Shown in pieces: positions 34,430 to 46,537 of a stretch of 64,000 nucleotides of DNA (within the stretch, counting starts at the first letter, position 1; each line of letters starts with the position of its first letter). The notes beneath the pieces are model-generated. The model saw only the letters and a program-made list of their open reading frames with translations, made no database searches and was not told where the DNA came from. Origin of the DNA: Megascapheus bottae (lineage: Eukaryota; Chordata; Mammalia; Rodentia; Geomyidae). The stretch spans positions 16,799,501-16,863,500 of the forward strand of contig JANJXV010000013.1 of assembly GCA_024803745.1 (NCBI GenBank). Direction: 5' to 3'. The position numbers and the translations under genes were made by a program.

Positions 34430-34812
34430 TCCATAAACACACGATTATGAAACATTATTTTCTTTCAATTTTATATGATTGGAGGCACAGACACTCCTAA
34501 AGGTTTCCTCCTTTGGTCTCACTGTGTGTCAATGCCTAGAGTCCTGTATCACTTATAATATCCCTGTGTGTTTTAGATCTTGCTTCTGCATATGAGAGAA
34601 AACACGCCATTGAGTCTCTGAGCTTGGTCCGCTTCACTTAACGTGATTTGTTTAGTTCATCCATTTCTCTGCACATGGCATCATAGTATTCTTTATAATG
34701 GCTCTGTAAACTCCCATTGTGCGTAAGTACCAGTGCAGGATCCACTCATCTATTGCAGGGTGTCTGGACTGTTTCCATAACTTGGCTATTGTCGATAGTG
34801 GAAGTGTCTCAT
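34430..34812 (-). mobile_element. L1 ORF2 C-terminal part and 3' end
   Basis: The complement encodes an end-of-ORF2 signature (ATIDEW-like 'AIDEWILHWYLRT', with L-WKQS before it) followed by 3' UTR. Its upstream side on the minus strand joins GC-rich DNA at about 34812 rather than the rest of ORF2. Confidence 0.7.
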
Positions 34813-35623
34813 GTAGGCAGGTAGGATGGGTTTTAGGGACTTTCTGGACACAACCCAGAAAGACACTGGGGGTGGAGGAGACACCTCGCACAGAACTGCA
34901 CTGGTGGGCTTTTCCGCCCCACTGGGCCCAGGCCCCTGGCACTGTGGTCGGCCAGCCTTGTCCTCTCCGGGATCCGCAGGTGGGTGAGGGGGGCGGTGTC
35001 CTGCGTCCTGTGCACACTGCGCCTGCGTGGGGAGGCACCTGGTGGGCCTTTAGAGAACCCACCGTGAGCTTGCAAGCACTAGAACCTCTGAGACCCTTCC
35101 TTGGGGTTAGAGGCCCTACTCTGACTGCTTCCAGTGGTGGAGACCAGTGGAGGCCGTTCCCAGCATTAGAGGCCCCTGCGTCCATTTCGGGGCCAGAGGC
35201 CCAAGGTCACCTCGTGGAGTCGCTTTGTCTCTGAAAATGGTTTTCCTGGTGCGCGGCGCTGTGACTTCCTTACACGGTTCCAAGACTCAGCTCCTGGGAC
35301 AGGTATGTGTTGCTGCCTGCTGGTGAGGGCGAGCCACCATAGGAGAGCCAGGGGAACAAGAAGGAAAGGAAGGAGAGGAAAAAATCTGGATAGCTCTCCA
35401 GCTGGAGCCTGTGGCTGCTGGCTGAGCTGGGCGCCCTCTTGTTTCTCTGTTTTGTATTTCCCCTCCTGAAGACGCTTAGATTGGAATCTTCTTGGTTAGT
35501 GCCAAACCCTGATTGTTTGTAGTTTGTCTGCTGTGAAGTTCCGTGCCAGAGACCTAGTTCCTCTGTTGAAGCAGAGGGAGCTCAGGTGAATACCTGTATT
35601 GCTCCGCCCTCTTGATTCCCCTT
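34813..35623 (-). mobile_element. GC-rich element, possible L1 5' UTR
   Basis: About 800 bases, GC- and CpG-rich against AT-rich surroundings. On the minus strand it starts near GAATCAAGAGGGCGGAGC and runs to the ORF2 remnant in the same orientation. A 177-codon minus-strand frame (34652-35185) crosses the junction, but its first part is low in any domain signal and looks like open GC-rich DNA. The L1 5' UTR assignment is inferred from position, orientation and composition. Confidence 0.35.
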
Positions 35624-35629
35624 GATAAG

Positions 35630-36002
35630 TGTTGGGGACCGAGTATGGGGTCAGTGTCCTTGGACCCACACAATTGAGTACACAAGGAAGTAAGCTGTTA
35701 TCATGATGACTTTGGGCTGTGTCAATCGCTTCTCATTTAACCTATTTGAGACTTGATTGCTGTTTTGTACGAATGTTACCCCTGGCAGTTTCCTGGTTTT
35801 AAGAAAAGTGTTTAAGGTTGGAACTAAAAATAAACGGGGCTCAACGCCTTAGGCTACAGTCTTAAGCTCGCCTTAGGTTGGAGTCTTGGGCTGCTGACTT
35901 AGGCTGCAGTCCTCCCGACCCCATCTTTTTCTTGTCTTCTTCTTTTCCCATTCTGCAGCCCCAAGGTCAGGATTCCTGGTTCGCTGCTGGCTGGCTCCTG
36001 CA
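35630..36002 (+). mobile_element. Solo LTR, ERV2/IAP-like
   Basis: Begins TGTTGGGGACC and ends CTCCTGCA, is 373 bases long, and is bordered by the perfect 6-base duplication GATAAG (35624-35629 and 36003-36008), the length typical of ERV2/ERVK integration. AATAAA sits at 35829-35834, followed by a pyrimidine-rich stretch as in intracisternal A-particle LTRs. No gag-pol remains, so it arose by recombination between two LTRs. Confidence 0.8.
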
Positions 36003-36008
36003 GATAAG

Positions 36009-36152
36009 AACAAATTGTAGGCTACAGTTTAGTCATAAATTTAGGATCCTAACTGTAACTTCTATTACCAGGAAAAACAACAAAAGCCTAGTTTCAGATT
36101 GTACATTAATTGTCATTAAACAGCTTATCATGTACAGCCTGAGATTGCTTTC
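36009..36152. other. Short unique spacer
   Basis: Between the ERV2-type LTR and the next SINE. Nothing recognised. Confidence 0.4.
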
Positions 36153-36162
36153 TAATTTAGAT

Positions 36163-36360
36163 TTTTTTTGGGGGGGGCAGTCGTGAGCCTGGGCTCAGGG
36201 CCTGAGCACTGTCCCTGGATTTTCCCCAAGGCTAGGGCTCCATCACTTGAGCCACAGCACCACTTCTGGCTTTTTGCTATGTATGTGGTACCGAGGAATC
36301 GAACCCGGGTCTTCGTGCATGCTAGGCAAGCACTCTACCACTAGGCCAAACTCCCGGCCC
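36163..36360 (-). mobile_element. SINE, IDL-Geo dimer, young-looking
   Basis: Close to the family consensus, including GGAATCGAACCCGGGTCTTC and CCACTAGGCCAAACTCCCGG. Perfect 10-base direct repeats TAATTTAGAT (36153-36162 and 36361-36370). Confidence 0.93.
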
Positions 36361-36374
36361 TAATTTAGATATTT

Positions 36375-37408
36375 TTGTTAATCCTGGGGCTTGAACTTGA
36401 AAGACCCCAAGTCAGAATCATAGGACTGCCATTCTAAGTTTTAGCTCATGCTTATAACCAGGTGTTTTGCTAACTAAGGAATTGGAGCCTGCGGGCCATA
36501 AAACTACTCCTTGACAATTGAACGAGAACTTCCCGTCAGTTCCCCCAGCTTGGGAAGCTCCCTAATCCTTATCTTATCTCATTCAACCACCTGATGGGTG
36601 TAAACCTGAGATTTAGCCTATTCCCGTTTTTTGATTGTTACTTAGCTTACTTTTGTATTCTTTGGCTATTACCAAGTTCCAGGTAAGATCATGCTTGGAA
36701 ACTATTTCTATGTCAACCAGGAGGTCTGTAAGCATGTCTTGCTAATGCCCGTGCCTTTCATAACTGGGCAAAAACTTGTGTAAAGCCTAAACCTACCCTT
36801 TTCCCTTAGTAGTAAAAATGGATTGCAGCAAGAGCCCCTCACCCTCCAAAGCAAGAGCTCACATCTTGCTGAATACCAAGGATTGTTTCCTCATACCAGG
36901 GGCCAGAGATGTGCAACTTAGCACGAACACTATCTAAATGGTGATTGGTCAAATTGTATGGTTTGTTCTAAAATTATTGGCTGCCTGCGTGCAGACCTTG
37001 TTGTAATGCTTTAAACTTATTGGCTAAAGAAGCGCGGGCTCTGCTGTAACGGAGTGTGTGGACCTATAAAAAAACCAGCCCCAGGACAGTTCGGGGCTCT
37101 CAGCCACTGACCCGAACCTTGCGGATCTCGAGGTCACGTGTACCTGGGAGCCCGAGCATGCCCGAATAAAACCCTCTTGCTCATTGCATCCAGTGGTCCG
37201 TGTGTGCGTCCTTGGGTGCGGGTCTCCGCGGCTCTTTCAAACTCAGAGCCTGGGTACAGTACTTGAGCATTCTCAAGACTAGAGCTCTACCACTTTCTCC
37301 CAGAACCACTTCTGGCTTTTTCTGTGTCTGTGATACCGAGGAATCCAAGCCAGGGCTTCATGCATAGTAGACAAGCACTGTACCTCTAGGCCACACTCCC
37401 CGCCCTGA
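36375..37408 (-). mobile_element. SINE, IDL-Geo dimer, split by an LTR
   Basis: Tail-side piece at 36375-36397 (AATCCTGGGGCTTGAACT) and the remainder at 37240-37408 (CAGAGCCTGGGTACAG, CAGAACCACTTCTGGCTTTT, TAGGCCACACTCCCCGCCC). The two pieces join exactly once the LTR and one AACT are ignored. Confidence 0.88.
36398..37239 (+). mobile_element. Solo LTR, ERV1 (gammaretrovirus-like)
   Basis: 842-base LTR with inverted ends TGAAAGA and TCTTTCA and a perfect 4-base target duplication AACT (36394-36397, 37240-37243), as for ERV1 elements. Functional-looking parts are in order: an inverted CCAAT (ATTGG near 36943), TATAAA at 37075-37080, R-region start area near CAGTTCGGGGCTCTC, AATAAA at 37165-37170, and a GT-rich U5. 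No internal viral sequence is left. Confidence 0.88.
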
Positions 37409-39390
37409 GATTTCTTTTTGTTTATTTATTGCTTTGTAACATACCATTCTAACATTTATTCAGGTCATTAAGAATGCCATTTTGATTTGTCACAATTCTG
37501 TGGGTGGATAAATAAGACAAACCTGGCTAGGTAGTTTTTAAGACTGCAGATCGGAGAGTGAGCCAAGTCTTTTCCCCATGGTCTATGTTGGGGTTCTGAT
37601 GGGTGTGGGGCCCTATTTGGGCTATTGGGATTCTGGCCTATAAACAGCAAACAGATGTATTCAGGACCCCCAACATGGAACTTTTCTGCTGGGGCTGTCT
37701 TCAAATCATGATCCTCACATCTCAGTCTCCAGAGTTGCTAGGATTACCGCTTGTCATAAACTCTATTTGACAGAATTTAGTTCTAGATCTCTTTAATTAT
37801 GAGCATGTCTTTCATCTACTTTACTGAGGCACTCACAAGTCATCTGAGTAAAGAATTTACAAACCTTTCCACATACTGAAGAGCATTTAGTATCCCTGTA
37901 TGTATCTCATTAAATGTCAATCATGGGGCTATTCCCAAATAATTGTAGCAATCAAAGCTGCCTCCACATATTTCCTAAGCCTCACTAGTGGTTATGTATT
38001 ATTTGAGGCTATCCAGGAAATTTGAACCAATAAAATATATAGCGATATGCAAGAGGGGAATTATTATAGAAAACAATATGATTTTTAAAAATTCTAATTT
38101 TCTAAAATTTCTCATGTAATTGAGGAGGCCAAGAAGTCCCACAGCATGCCCTCTGAGAGTGGAAAATGAAACAAGTCCACTGATCTAATTCAGTCTCATT
38201 CTAAAGGTTTGAGCACCGGATGAGCTAGTAACTCCCAGAGAGAAGCCAAACATCTCAGAATCGATGATTGTGGGTGGAAATGGTGTAGTTCTCTGGTTTG
38301 CGGTCCTGAGGACCAGATGCTATGATGTCCAAGAGTAGGAAAGGATGGACATACCAGCTCAAAAAGAATAAGTACTAGCCCGAAGGTACACAAAGTAATA
38401 TGAATGTGGCTTTTAAATAGGTAAAGTACATGGAATGTTCATCATAAACTCTTAGAAGACCAATGTTTTTTATTAATCCGCTCATTTAAAATTCCCATTG
38501 AACCAGAGAAAATTTCTCTCTCTCTCTCTCTCTCTTTTTTTTTTACTATTTATAATGATGAAATGAAAGCATATGCTGTTTGGTACAATCTTTCTTTTGT
38601 TTTAAATTATTATCTTTAAGTAGTTGCACAAAGAAACTTCCATCCGACATGTCAGTTTGTGAGTACAATGCATGTTAAGCAGTGTCACCCCTTTCATCAT
38701 TCTCCTCCATCTCTACAATTCCATCTACTCCCTCAATTTACCTAATTCTGTGTTTACATATATACACTGACTGTTATAACTGGATACGTCTACCCTTCCT
38801 CTCTCCCTTACTTCCTCCCACCCTGGCAACATGTTTCAGCTTCTATAAGGTCATATGCATATATACCCAAACATGTTAACTAAAGTAGGGGAGGATTCCA
38901 ATGGTTTTAACTCCTTTGAACAACTAACCATTTGACAAAACGGTAAGCTCTTTCTGGTATTTAAAAAAAAAGCAAGAGCCAAACACATAAGAAAGTAGAT
39001 TGTCTGAGAAACCTGGGAACATTCTTTACATCAAAGATGAAAAATAGAATGAGCAGTAAAGATCATGAGCATCTTAAAAACACGTGGCCTGTTGCCAATA
39101 GGAATGCTTCCTTTATCTGAAAAACAATGATTTTTAAGGAACAGCTACAAATGTATGTGCAGAAGTTTCAACCAAGGAATGGAATTAAAGCAGAAAAATT
39201 TCAATTTCCTTATGTCATAATGAGTAATAAATTTGACTTTGTAGTGTTCCTATTACAGCCTAAGGAAAGTTGGTTTACATTTTTTTAATTTCAAAATTAA
39301 CCAAAATGAGAAATGATTAAGACCAATTGACTATAAAAGAAGCCAATTTCTAAAGCCTTTAAAGCAATTAGTAGTCCTGTAATTTGTATG
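37409..39390. other. Intergenic, with minor repeat scraps
   Basis: A B1-like complement scrap (TTCAAATCATGATCCTCACA, TCTCCAGAGTTGCTAGGATT) at 37690-37750 and a (TC)n run at 38514-38535. Otherwise unrecognised. Confidence 0.45.
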
Positions 39391-39397
39391 TGTATGT

Positions 39398-39450
39398 GGG
39401 GTGTGTGTGTGTGTGTGTGTGTATGTGCGAGCGTGCGTGTGTGTGTGCCA
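39398..39450. repeat. (GT)n microsatellite
   Basis: Interrupted GT run adjoining a SINE tail. Confidence 0.9.
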
Positions 39451-39672
39451 GTGTGCCATTACTGGAACTTGAACTCAGTGTCTGGGCACTGTCCCTTAGA
39501 CTTTTCACTCTACCAACTTAAGCCACAGCTGCACTTCCAGCTTCGTGATGGTTAATTGGAATTAAGAGTCTCATGGACTTTACTTGTCCTGACTGGTTTT
39601 GAATTGCAGTCTTCACATCTCAGCTTCCAGTGTAGCTAGAGTCACAAACATGAGCCACCAGAGCCCAGCTGT
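39448..39672 (-). mobile_element. SINE, B1-Geo-type
   Basis: GCCATTACTGGAACTTGAAC, TGATGGTTAATTGGAATTAA, and CACAAACATGAGCCACCAGA. Confidence 0.82.
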
Positions 39673-39921
39673 GTCTATGAGATTTTGCACGTCAAAGCCT
39701 TTCTTTGGGCATACCATTTAAGAGAAGGAGGATCTGGAGGGGGGGAGTCAAAATGGAATAACCTTACCAACAGAACTCTAAGAAGAGTTAGCTAATACCG
39801 ATTATTTCCTAAAATATTCTTCTTAAGTGATAAAACTACTTTGTACTATTTTCATTGATATAAATGTCAGTAGATGAATTAGTAAAAACTCAAAAACTAA
39901 AGAAGGGTTGTCAGTGCTTCT
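39673..39921. other. 3' flank of the family-6 OR at 39.9 kb
   Basis: No feature recognised. Confidence 0.4.
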
Positions 39922-40878
39922 TCAGCAAGGGGAATCTCTCAAGAAAAGGGCTTGGCCACTGGCTATGGTTTTCCTGATACCATCCTTGACTTCCTTGTTC
40001 CTCAGACAGTAGATGATAGGGTTGAGCATGGGAGTGAAGACTGCATATATTGCTGAGATCAGTTTGTTAGAATTAAATGAAGCAATGGCCCGAGGTCGGA
40101 CATACATGAAGATCACAGCGGTGTAGAAGATGATGACCACCGTAAGATGAGATGCACAGGTGGAGAAGGCCTTTCGCTGTCCAGTCGCTGAGGGTATGTG
40201 CAGGATGGTAGAGACAATGAACGCATAGGAAAGGATGGTGGCTGAGAGAGGAAACACGAGGATGACAATCGCTAGCACAAAGTCTACTATCTCCGCCATA
40301 GATAAGTTCATGCAGGCCAGTGTGAGAATAGGTGACACATCGCAGAAAAAATGATTTAAGATATTATTGCCACAGAAAGCAACCCGGGAGATAAAATAAA
40401 CCTTTGCCATGGAGATGGTGAAGCCACTCACCCAGGAACTAATAGTCAGCTGTACACAAAAACCTGTGGTCATCATGACAGGATAGCGAAGAGGCCAACA
40501 TATGGCCACATAACGGTCGTAAGCCATGGCAGCCAAAAGCACACATTCAGTGCAGGCAAGTGAGATGAAGAAATAGAGTTGAGTCATGCATCCCAGGAAG
40601 GAAATGGTATTGGGTTGAAGTAGGAATCCAGTTAGCATCTTAGGGACTGTGACAGATATATACCAGGCCTCCAGAAAGGACATTGTGCCCAGAAAATAGT
40701 ACATGGGCTTGTGCAGGGACCCAGTGACCCATACAGTGAGGATAATGACCAAATTCTCTAACAGAACCAACAGGTAAGTGATGAGGAAGATGAAGAAGAG
40801 TAGAATCTGTAGCCAGGGGGCAGTAGGGAAGCCCACCAGGATGAACTCGCTAATGTTGGTGATGTTTTCTTTCCACAT
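39922..40878 (-). CDS. Olfactory receptor, family 6 (OR6A/OR6B-like)
   Basis: Intact 318-residue single-exon odorant receptor. Family 6 features: EN instead of GN in TM1 (41-42), LHKPMYYFL at 55-63, LSFLE-type TM2 end, [18 protein letters not shown] through residue 127, [13 protein letters not shown] at TM6, and [12 protein letters not shown] at TM7. Two glycosylation sequons, NIT at 5 and NIS at 8, lie in the N-terminus. Trp128 follows DRYVAIC where nearly all ORs have His, Arg, Lys or Asn before PL. The start is the ATG before WKEN; the five codons upstream begin at TTG and are not counted. It is related to, but clearly distinct from, the near-identical family-6 pair at 49.1 and 62.8 kb. 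I cannot assign a subfamily from memory; OR6A2 is the human family-6 gene of the cluster this region resembles. Confidence 0.93.
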   Translation of the reverse strand: MWKENITNISEFILVGFPTAPWLQILLFFIFLITYLLVLLENLVIILTVWVTGSLHKPMYYFLGTMSFLEAWYISVTVPKMLTGFLLQPNTISFLGCMTQLYFFISLACTECVLLAAMAYDRYVAICWPLRYPVMMTTGFCVQLTISSWVSGFTISMAKVYFISRVAFCGNNILNHFFCDVSPILTLACMNLSMAEIVDFVLAIVILVFPLSATILSYAFIVSTILHIPSATGQRKAFSTCASHLTVVIIFYTAVIFMYVRPRAIASFNSNKLISAIYAVFTPMLNPIIYCLRNKEVKDGIRKTIASGQALFLRDSPC

Positions 40879-42435
40879 GTTAGGACCACCCAAAGATAAG
40901 TTGTAATGACAATAACAACAAATTAAAGAGGAAGGTATACATTATCAGGAAAGAATTTGTTATGAAACTTCAGTGCCTAAATATGATTGTAATCACAGGA
41001 GGCTACAAACCCTCTCCAGAAAACCATTGGATAGCACAAGTCCTGAGAACAAAAAAAAAGTCAAGCTAGGAATGCCAAAACAGAATCATAAAATCAGATT
41101 TATGGTTTAGGTCTTCAGATCTGGGTCAAGAAGAGGTCTTCAAATGGTACAGAAGAAAATACTCTTTTTGCTAGTCTATTTCTGAATTTCAAAGTCAGTG
41201 CCTAAGGCAGGAGACCAGGATGGTTGAAATAAGTTCCAATGATGGTTCAGTAGTAAAGTTAGAGACCAGGGAAGTTTGAAACCTGGAGAAAACAAGTGTT
41301 TATCCATTAGGAAAAAAGAAAAGAAAAACCTGCTGAGGAGAACCATTAACCTAATCTTCAGCTATATTGGGTGTCTTTTGAAGACTCTGGTAATGATTTT
41401 CAGGTTATGTGTAAAGTCATAGCTTAAAGAGTTAATGAAGAAAGGTCTACACTTTTAGAATAATTAAAGACTATATGGATCCTGTTAATACAAATAACAG
41501 CCTTATCCCTCTTTGCCTTCTTCCTTCCCTCTGCCTCTTCTTCCTTCCCTGCCACCCCCTCTGCATGTTTGTGTGCATAGTACTTATAGTGGTTGCCCTA
41601 GTGGAAGTCTGAGCTTGTGAGTAATACCAAACCCTGTGTATGCTATGTTTTACCCATACATAATATACCCATGGTAAAGTTTAATTTATAATTTAGGCAT
41701 AGAATGATTTTAATAATAAAACAAATTAATATTAGTAATACTCTAAAATGAAAGTTATCACTCTTGGCATATATTTTCTTTCCTTATTAAGTCAATGACC
41801 TACTTTTACACTTATAGTAAGCTGTTCACAGCTTTTTTGGTGCAAGTATTACACTAATGAGGTAATTACTATGTAAAATAGGAGTTTTGGAATATAAGTT
41901 CTGTGACAGATAGCTTAACTAATAACCAAATCACAATTAAACAACTAAGAGAACAGCAGTATATAGCATATGTATATTTTGAACACAGATGCTTCATGGG
42001 CAAGTAGGAAAATTGATTTTTTTCTGTTACTCAGAATGGGATGTAATTAAAACCGTATGCACAGTTTAATTCTGGAATTTTTCAATTTGATAATTTTGGG
42101 CTGTAGTTAACTATCAGTAAGTAAAACCATGGAAAGCAAGAGCACAGCTAAGGGGGAACTATTCATACATACACACACATATAAGGAAAGCACAGACACA
42201 TACATTGGAACACACAACTGAAAGTACATGACTTATTTGTACCTAAATAGTTATTTGTACCCTAACAGTTTTCTAGGAGCTTCAAGGAAAAAGGCATGCT
42301 CTCAGAGAAGAATCTACTAAACTTTCTACTACTGATCATGAGTGTCCACCCTCTGATATCTCTGCATTTTCTGTCTTTCTGGTCTCTAGATCTCAGTTTT
42401 CAAGAAACTAAATAATAATTAATAGCTATTTTATC
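40879..42435. other. 5' flank of the family-6 OR at 39.9 kb
   Basis: AT-rich with a pyrimidine tract near 41500-41570. Upstream OR exon and promoter not identifiable by eye. Confidence 0.4.
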
Positions 42436-42437
42436 TT

Positions 42438-42610
42438 TTCTTGTGAACTTCATTCTTTCATAACTACTTATTGGGATCTACAATGTAATAAGCATTATTC
42501 TGGCTATTTGAACTTGCCCAAGTAACAAAACACATAAAAGTAAAGTCTTTGCAGTTATATCCTAGCAGGAGAAGACAGACCCTAAACAATAAATGCACTC
42601 AGAATATAAA
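42438..42610 (-). mobile_element. L2-like remnant
   Basis: TTCATAACTACTTATTGGGATC, given here in two parts TTCATAAC and TACTTATTGGGATC, then AATAAGCATTATTCTGGC, AACAAAACACATAAAAGTAA and AGACAGACCCTAAACAATAA follow the order of the mammalian L2 3' end (complement). Confidence 0.5.
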
Positions 42611-42724
42611 TTGGGACCACTGGGTACATTGCTCTATAATCTCATTTTCTAAAACAGTAGAGATTGGAAAGATGGTGAGTTGAGGACAAGCATAATGTTA
42701 GTGAGATTCACATCTCAATGAACG

Positions 42725-42925
42725 GGGCAGATGTAGGGCATGTGTGCCTATAACCCCAACCATGTGGGAGTCATAGGAAAAGGTGAGGCTGGGCCTGGGC
42801 ATGAAAATGTGAACACCTACCTGAAAAAAAGGCCTAGAAAACAATGCAAAGCTGAGGCATGGTTCAAAATGGTAAAGCATCTACTTAAGAAACCTGTGGA
42901 CCTGAGTTCAAATCTCACTAATGCT
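42725..42925 (+). mobile_element. Old B1/ID composite SINE
   Basis: AGATGTAGGGCATGTGTGCC head and AAGAAACCTGTGGACCTGAG TTCAAATC tail (tRNA-like B box). Confidence 0.5.
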
Positions 42926-44363
42926 TTAAAAATACATCTTTGAAAGGTATTGGTAATACTTCCTACTGCTGCTACATCTCAAATAAATTCAAGTCCTTCC
43001 CGTCTTAAAAATGTCCATTTAAAAATTATTCTTATTGTAAAAGTGATAGACACAGGGTCACAGTTACGTAAGTCAGTCGAAGCGTGCATTGCTTCCCTAG
43101 CTCTCTCCCCGTCTTGGGACATGATAAATTATACAGGTTTCTAGGCATTCACACAGAATGAGAACAAAGGAGGATATTCTTAGGAGAGGATCAGGAAGGC
43201 TCAGTAGCTCTGTGAATCTGATTATATAAAATAATAATTATGCAAATGAACTCTAGAAAATGGAAAGAGGAGGGTCTTTGTTTTTGTTTTTGTTTTTTGT
43301 TTTGTCTTGCTTGTTCCTTTATCTGTTTTGGGGAGGGGAAGAGGAAGCACGTAAATAGTGGGACCAAGTGTAATAAATGCAGCTGTGATACTCACTAGAC
43401 ACTGGGTTGAAAATAAACTATACAAAAGGTTCATTTTAAATTGGAAGCATGTAATCTAGGCACTGAGGTGATGGAGACAGGATGTTTGTAAATTTGGGGC
43501 CAGCTGGAGCTAAACAACAATAACAAAAAACAATAGAAACGTAACTTCCCACTCTACTGGATGACTCCTCAAACCACCCCCTCTACATCAGTTAAGTCTG
43601 CCATGGAGAAGGTAGTTCCAAACACGGAGAATGCCAAGACAAATAGACATTGGAGTTATTTTGCCAAATAGACAATGAAACCATGATTAGTAACATACTG
43701 TAAAAAGAATTATATTAGAATATTGAGTATGGTGAGAATAGAAACCATTGCTTTCTACAGAGCTCAGAAAGCATTCACTGAGAAGAAACAACTTAGTTTG
43801 AAGGAAGCATTGGAGAGTTTTAGAGGGAAATAAAAAAACCAGAAAACAAAAGTATAAAGAGCTAAACAGTAAAGGATGGGATGATTTAGAATTTGATTGG
43901 AAAGGAGTAGTGGCATGACAAAGGGAGAAGGAAAGAGACTAAAGGGCGGGTTTCATATGATTAGCTCTCCTCAGACTTGTATCCTATCACCTATTCTCCA
44001 TATTTCCAATACACACGTCAGTTGTTGCAGAAAGATTACCTCTGGTCATACTGTGGAAAGGGGGATGAGTCTCATTTACATGTTCTCTAATAATAGCCTG
44101 AGCTCCCATCGTTTGTAAGATTTAACTTTTATCTTCCAACTTGGATTAGGCGATAGAATGGTATGGCTCTACTGTTCTGGGCACACTAGTGAAGACCACA
44201 TGGGATAACTGTCCTGCAGTCCCCCTTGGCCAAACACACCCATTTTCCCGATTTGGTCTTTGACACTTTCATTACTCACCTCTGCCTTGACTATCTCCAA
44301 GCTTATATAATCAATAATAATAATAATAACATCTACCACTTGCTGAATATCTTACAACAGTTT

Positions 44364-44395
<32 letters not shown>

Positions 44396-46535
44396 TAACC
44401 TAGTTTAAGGCTCTTTTTTCTCACATCCTAGGAAGACAGATTTTGCTGGTCCTGCATGGTTGTAAATAGATTGACTAAATTCATACAAGTAAAAAGTAGC
44501 AGAAAGGGAATTATAATTTAAGACTCTTATTGGGGGGAACGCATATACTTTTTTCTACTATGCAGTAATTAACTTTCATTATTGCTTTCCACCTCTGTCC
44601 ATCTGGCAACACATTCACACCTCAGATACTGTGCATATTTAATCTGCTGTTTTCTATGCTGCTCGTGCTTGCTCTCTCCCTCTCACTCCCCCTCTCCCCT
44701 CAAGTCTTTTCTTTTCTGTCCAAATTTCAGAGCGATGAATCCAGTCTGTATATTCAAACGGAACTGTTATGTTGCATGTAAAATTTTCAAAACCTAGTGT
44801 CATTGTTTATCATAACATGTGATTTATGTAACAATCAAGACTTCCTAATATTCAGGATGTTCTTCAACACTCTGTTCATACACTGACCACTGATCTAGGC
44901 ATGTAGCAGCTGTGCTGCGCCTGTCACTTACCTCAGAGAGTATTTGTTCGAGTAGAATGTTGAGTTGGCTGAAGAAGGGGGCTCACCTCTTCTGTCAAAA
45001 TAATAGACTTTATGTTCTTTACTCAGAAAATACTCTAAGTGGGAAGTAAGTTTTCTCAGGAAGAGAGAGGAGGCTAAATTAACTAGGGGAATCATGAAAA
45101 CAAAAGAAGGAAGTTCTAGGGTGGAAGTTAGGCTTAAAAAAAGAAAATGAACATCCAAGTGCAAGTGAATCTTGGGCGGGGACACAGAGAAATGCTGGAA
45201 AAAATTTCCGGTGTTTCAGTAAAAACAACACTCACTTAACACTCTTATCTCTAGACTGAATGACTTTGCTGAAATAGAAATATAGCATTGTTTTGAAGAA
45301 TATGTAGCTGCACATATTCTTTTATGCTAAGTAATTTCCGACTCTCATGCCACCGTATGTGCCTATTCAGATTGTGTCTTCTGTCAAAACCACATCCATA
45401 AGTCTACTCATAACCCTCAGCTAAACCCCCTGTGGTTTTATAACATCTGGAACCTTAGAGCATCATTTCACAATATGTATGCCTAATGTTGCTCATCTAA
45501 CACTATCCTTAGATTATGAACACCTGGATAATGATAGTTTGACCCTATTTTTTTTTACTTTGCTTGTCTTTTTGTCTCTACTATTTATTAGAGGTCATGA
45601 TTCAAATTTAACACTCGATAAGCAAATGATTTGTGATATTTAATTAAGATCAGGTGCCTCACCAAAGTGTCAGGGACTTGGTAAAGCAGGGCATCTTGGT
45701 TGAGTCTGGCTTGGAGATTTCAGTTCAGTTGTTCAGTGGTCAGGTCTGTGTGGCCTGCACTTGCCATGAGCCATCCCATTGCCTGAAAGGAAGTGCAGAA
45801 AATGGACAAAAAGCCAAAGGCAGGAAATAAAGCAGAGATTTTTGAGCAGTCTAACTTGAATCCTGGAAAACTGCTTCTCTGTAAAGTTTAGAGGTTCCCC
45901 GGCTTTGATTCTGGAACCAAGCAAAAGTCTAGGATCCAGATAAATTTCAAAGAAATAAAAACATATGTTATGGAATCAAGGCATAAAGCAACACCACATC
46001 AATTTATATATGTGAGATTTTCAAATTTAAGATTCACTGGATACTTCACAGCCTATTCGATGCCCTTGTTAAATTTCATAACTTGCTATGATTTTCTTCT
46101 GTCTTTTGTCTGTTCACTACTTGTCCCTGTCCTTTCTCAGGTCCACCTTGGCTCTCACTCTTGCTCTTGAGCTCTTTTACTGCAACATCCTCTGCCAGCT
46201 TTGTTTGCTAACTCCTCCCACAATCTCATGCAGACAGAATCTACAGTTGGATAGATCCCAACCTTGATTTCCTTCCTTTCTCTAATGAAATAACCATTAG
46301 CTAAGACTTGCTTATTAAGATACTGCTACAAGGGATGTTAGTAAGAGTAGCAAAGCAGTGATTTCACAGTAGTCATTGTCTCCACCTGCACATCAAATTC
46401 ATAATTACACATACAAGCATTTGTTGAGAAAGACAAAAGTTTTGTCTTCTTTGTAGCCTAATTTTGGCCCTTTCACCCTTTTAGATTTATCTTGATTCTC
46501 CTTTGAGTTGTTTCAAACTGCTCTTTCCACTCCCA
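42926..46535. other. Long intergenic stretch
   Basis: No gene found. MIR-like complement at 44300-44520 (CATCTACCACTTGCTGAATA, CACATCCTAGGAAGACAGA) interrupted by (AAT)n and (TA)n runs. A (TTTTTG)n patch near 43275-43305. Otherwise unique AT-rich DNA. Confidence 0.4.
44312..44400. repeat. (AAT)n and (TA)n microsatellites
   Basis: AATAATAATAATAAT near 44315 and TATATGTATATGTATATA near 44365-44395. Confidence 0.85.
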
Positions 46536-46537
46536 TT

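Noticed and set aside
34652..35185. 177-codon minus-strand frame as a novel protein
   Set aside because: Its C-terminal third is the end of L1 ORF2. The rest is GC-rich DNA with no domain, where stop codons are rare by composition. Treated as an L1-derived chimera.
36290..36320. tRNA-like B and A boxes in many places (for example GGTTCGATTCC)
   Set aside because: They belong to tRNA-derived SINE heads followed by a second monomer and an A tail. No cloverleaf with an acceptor stem is seen.
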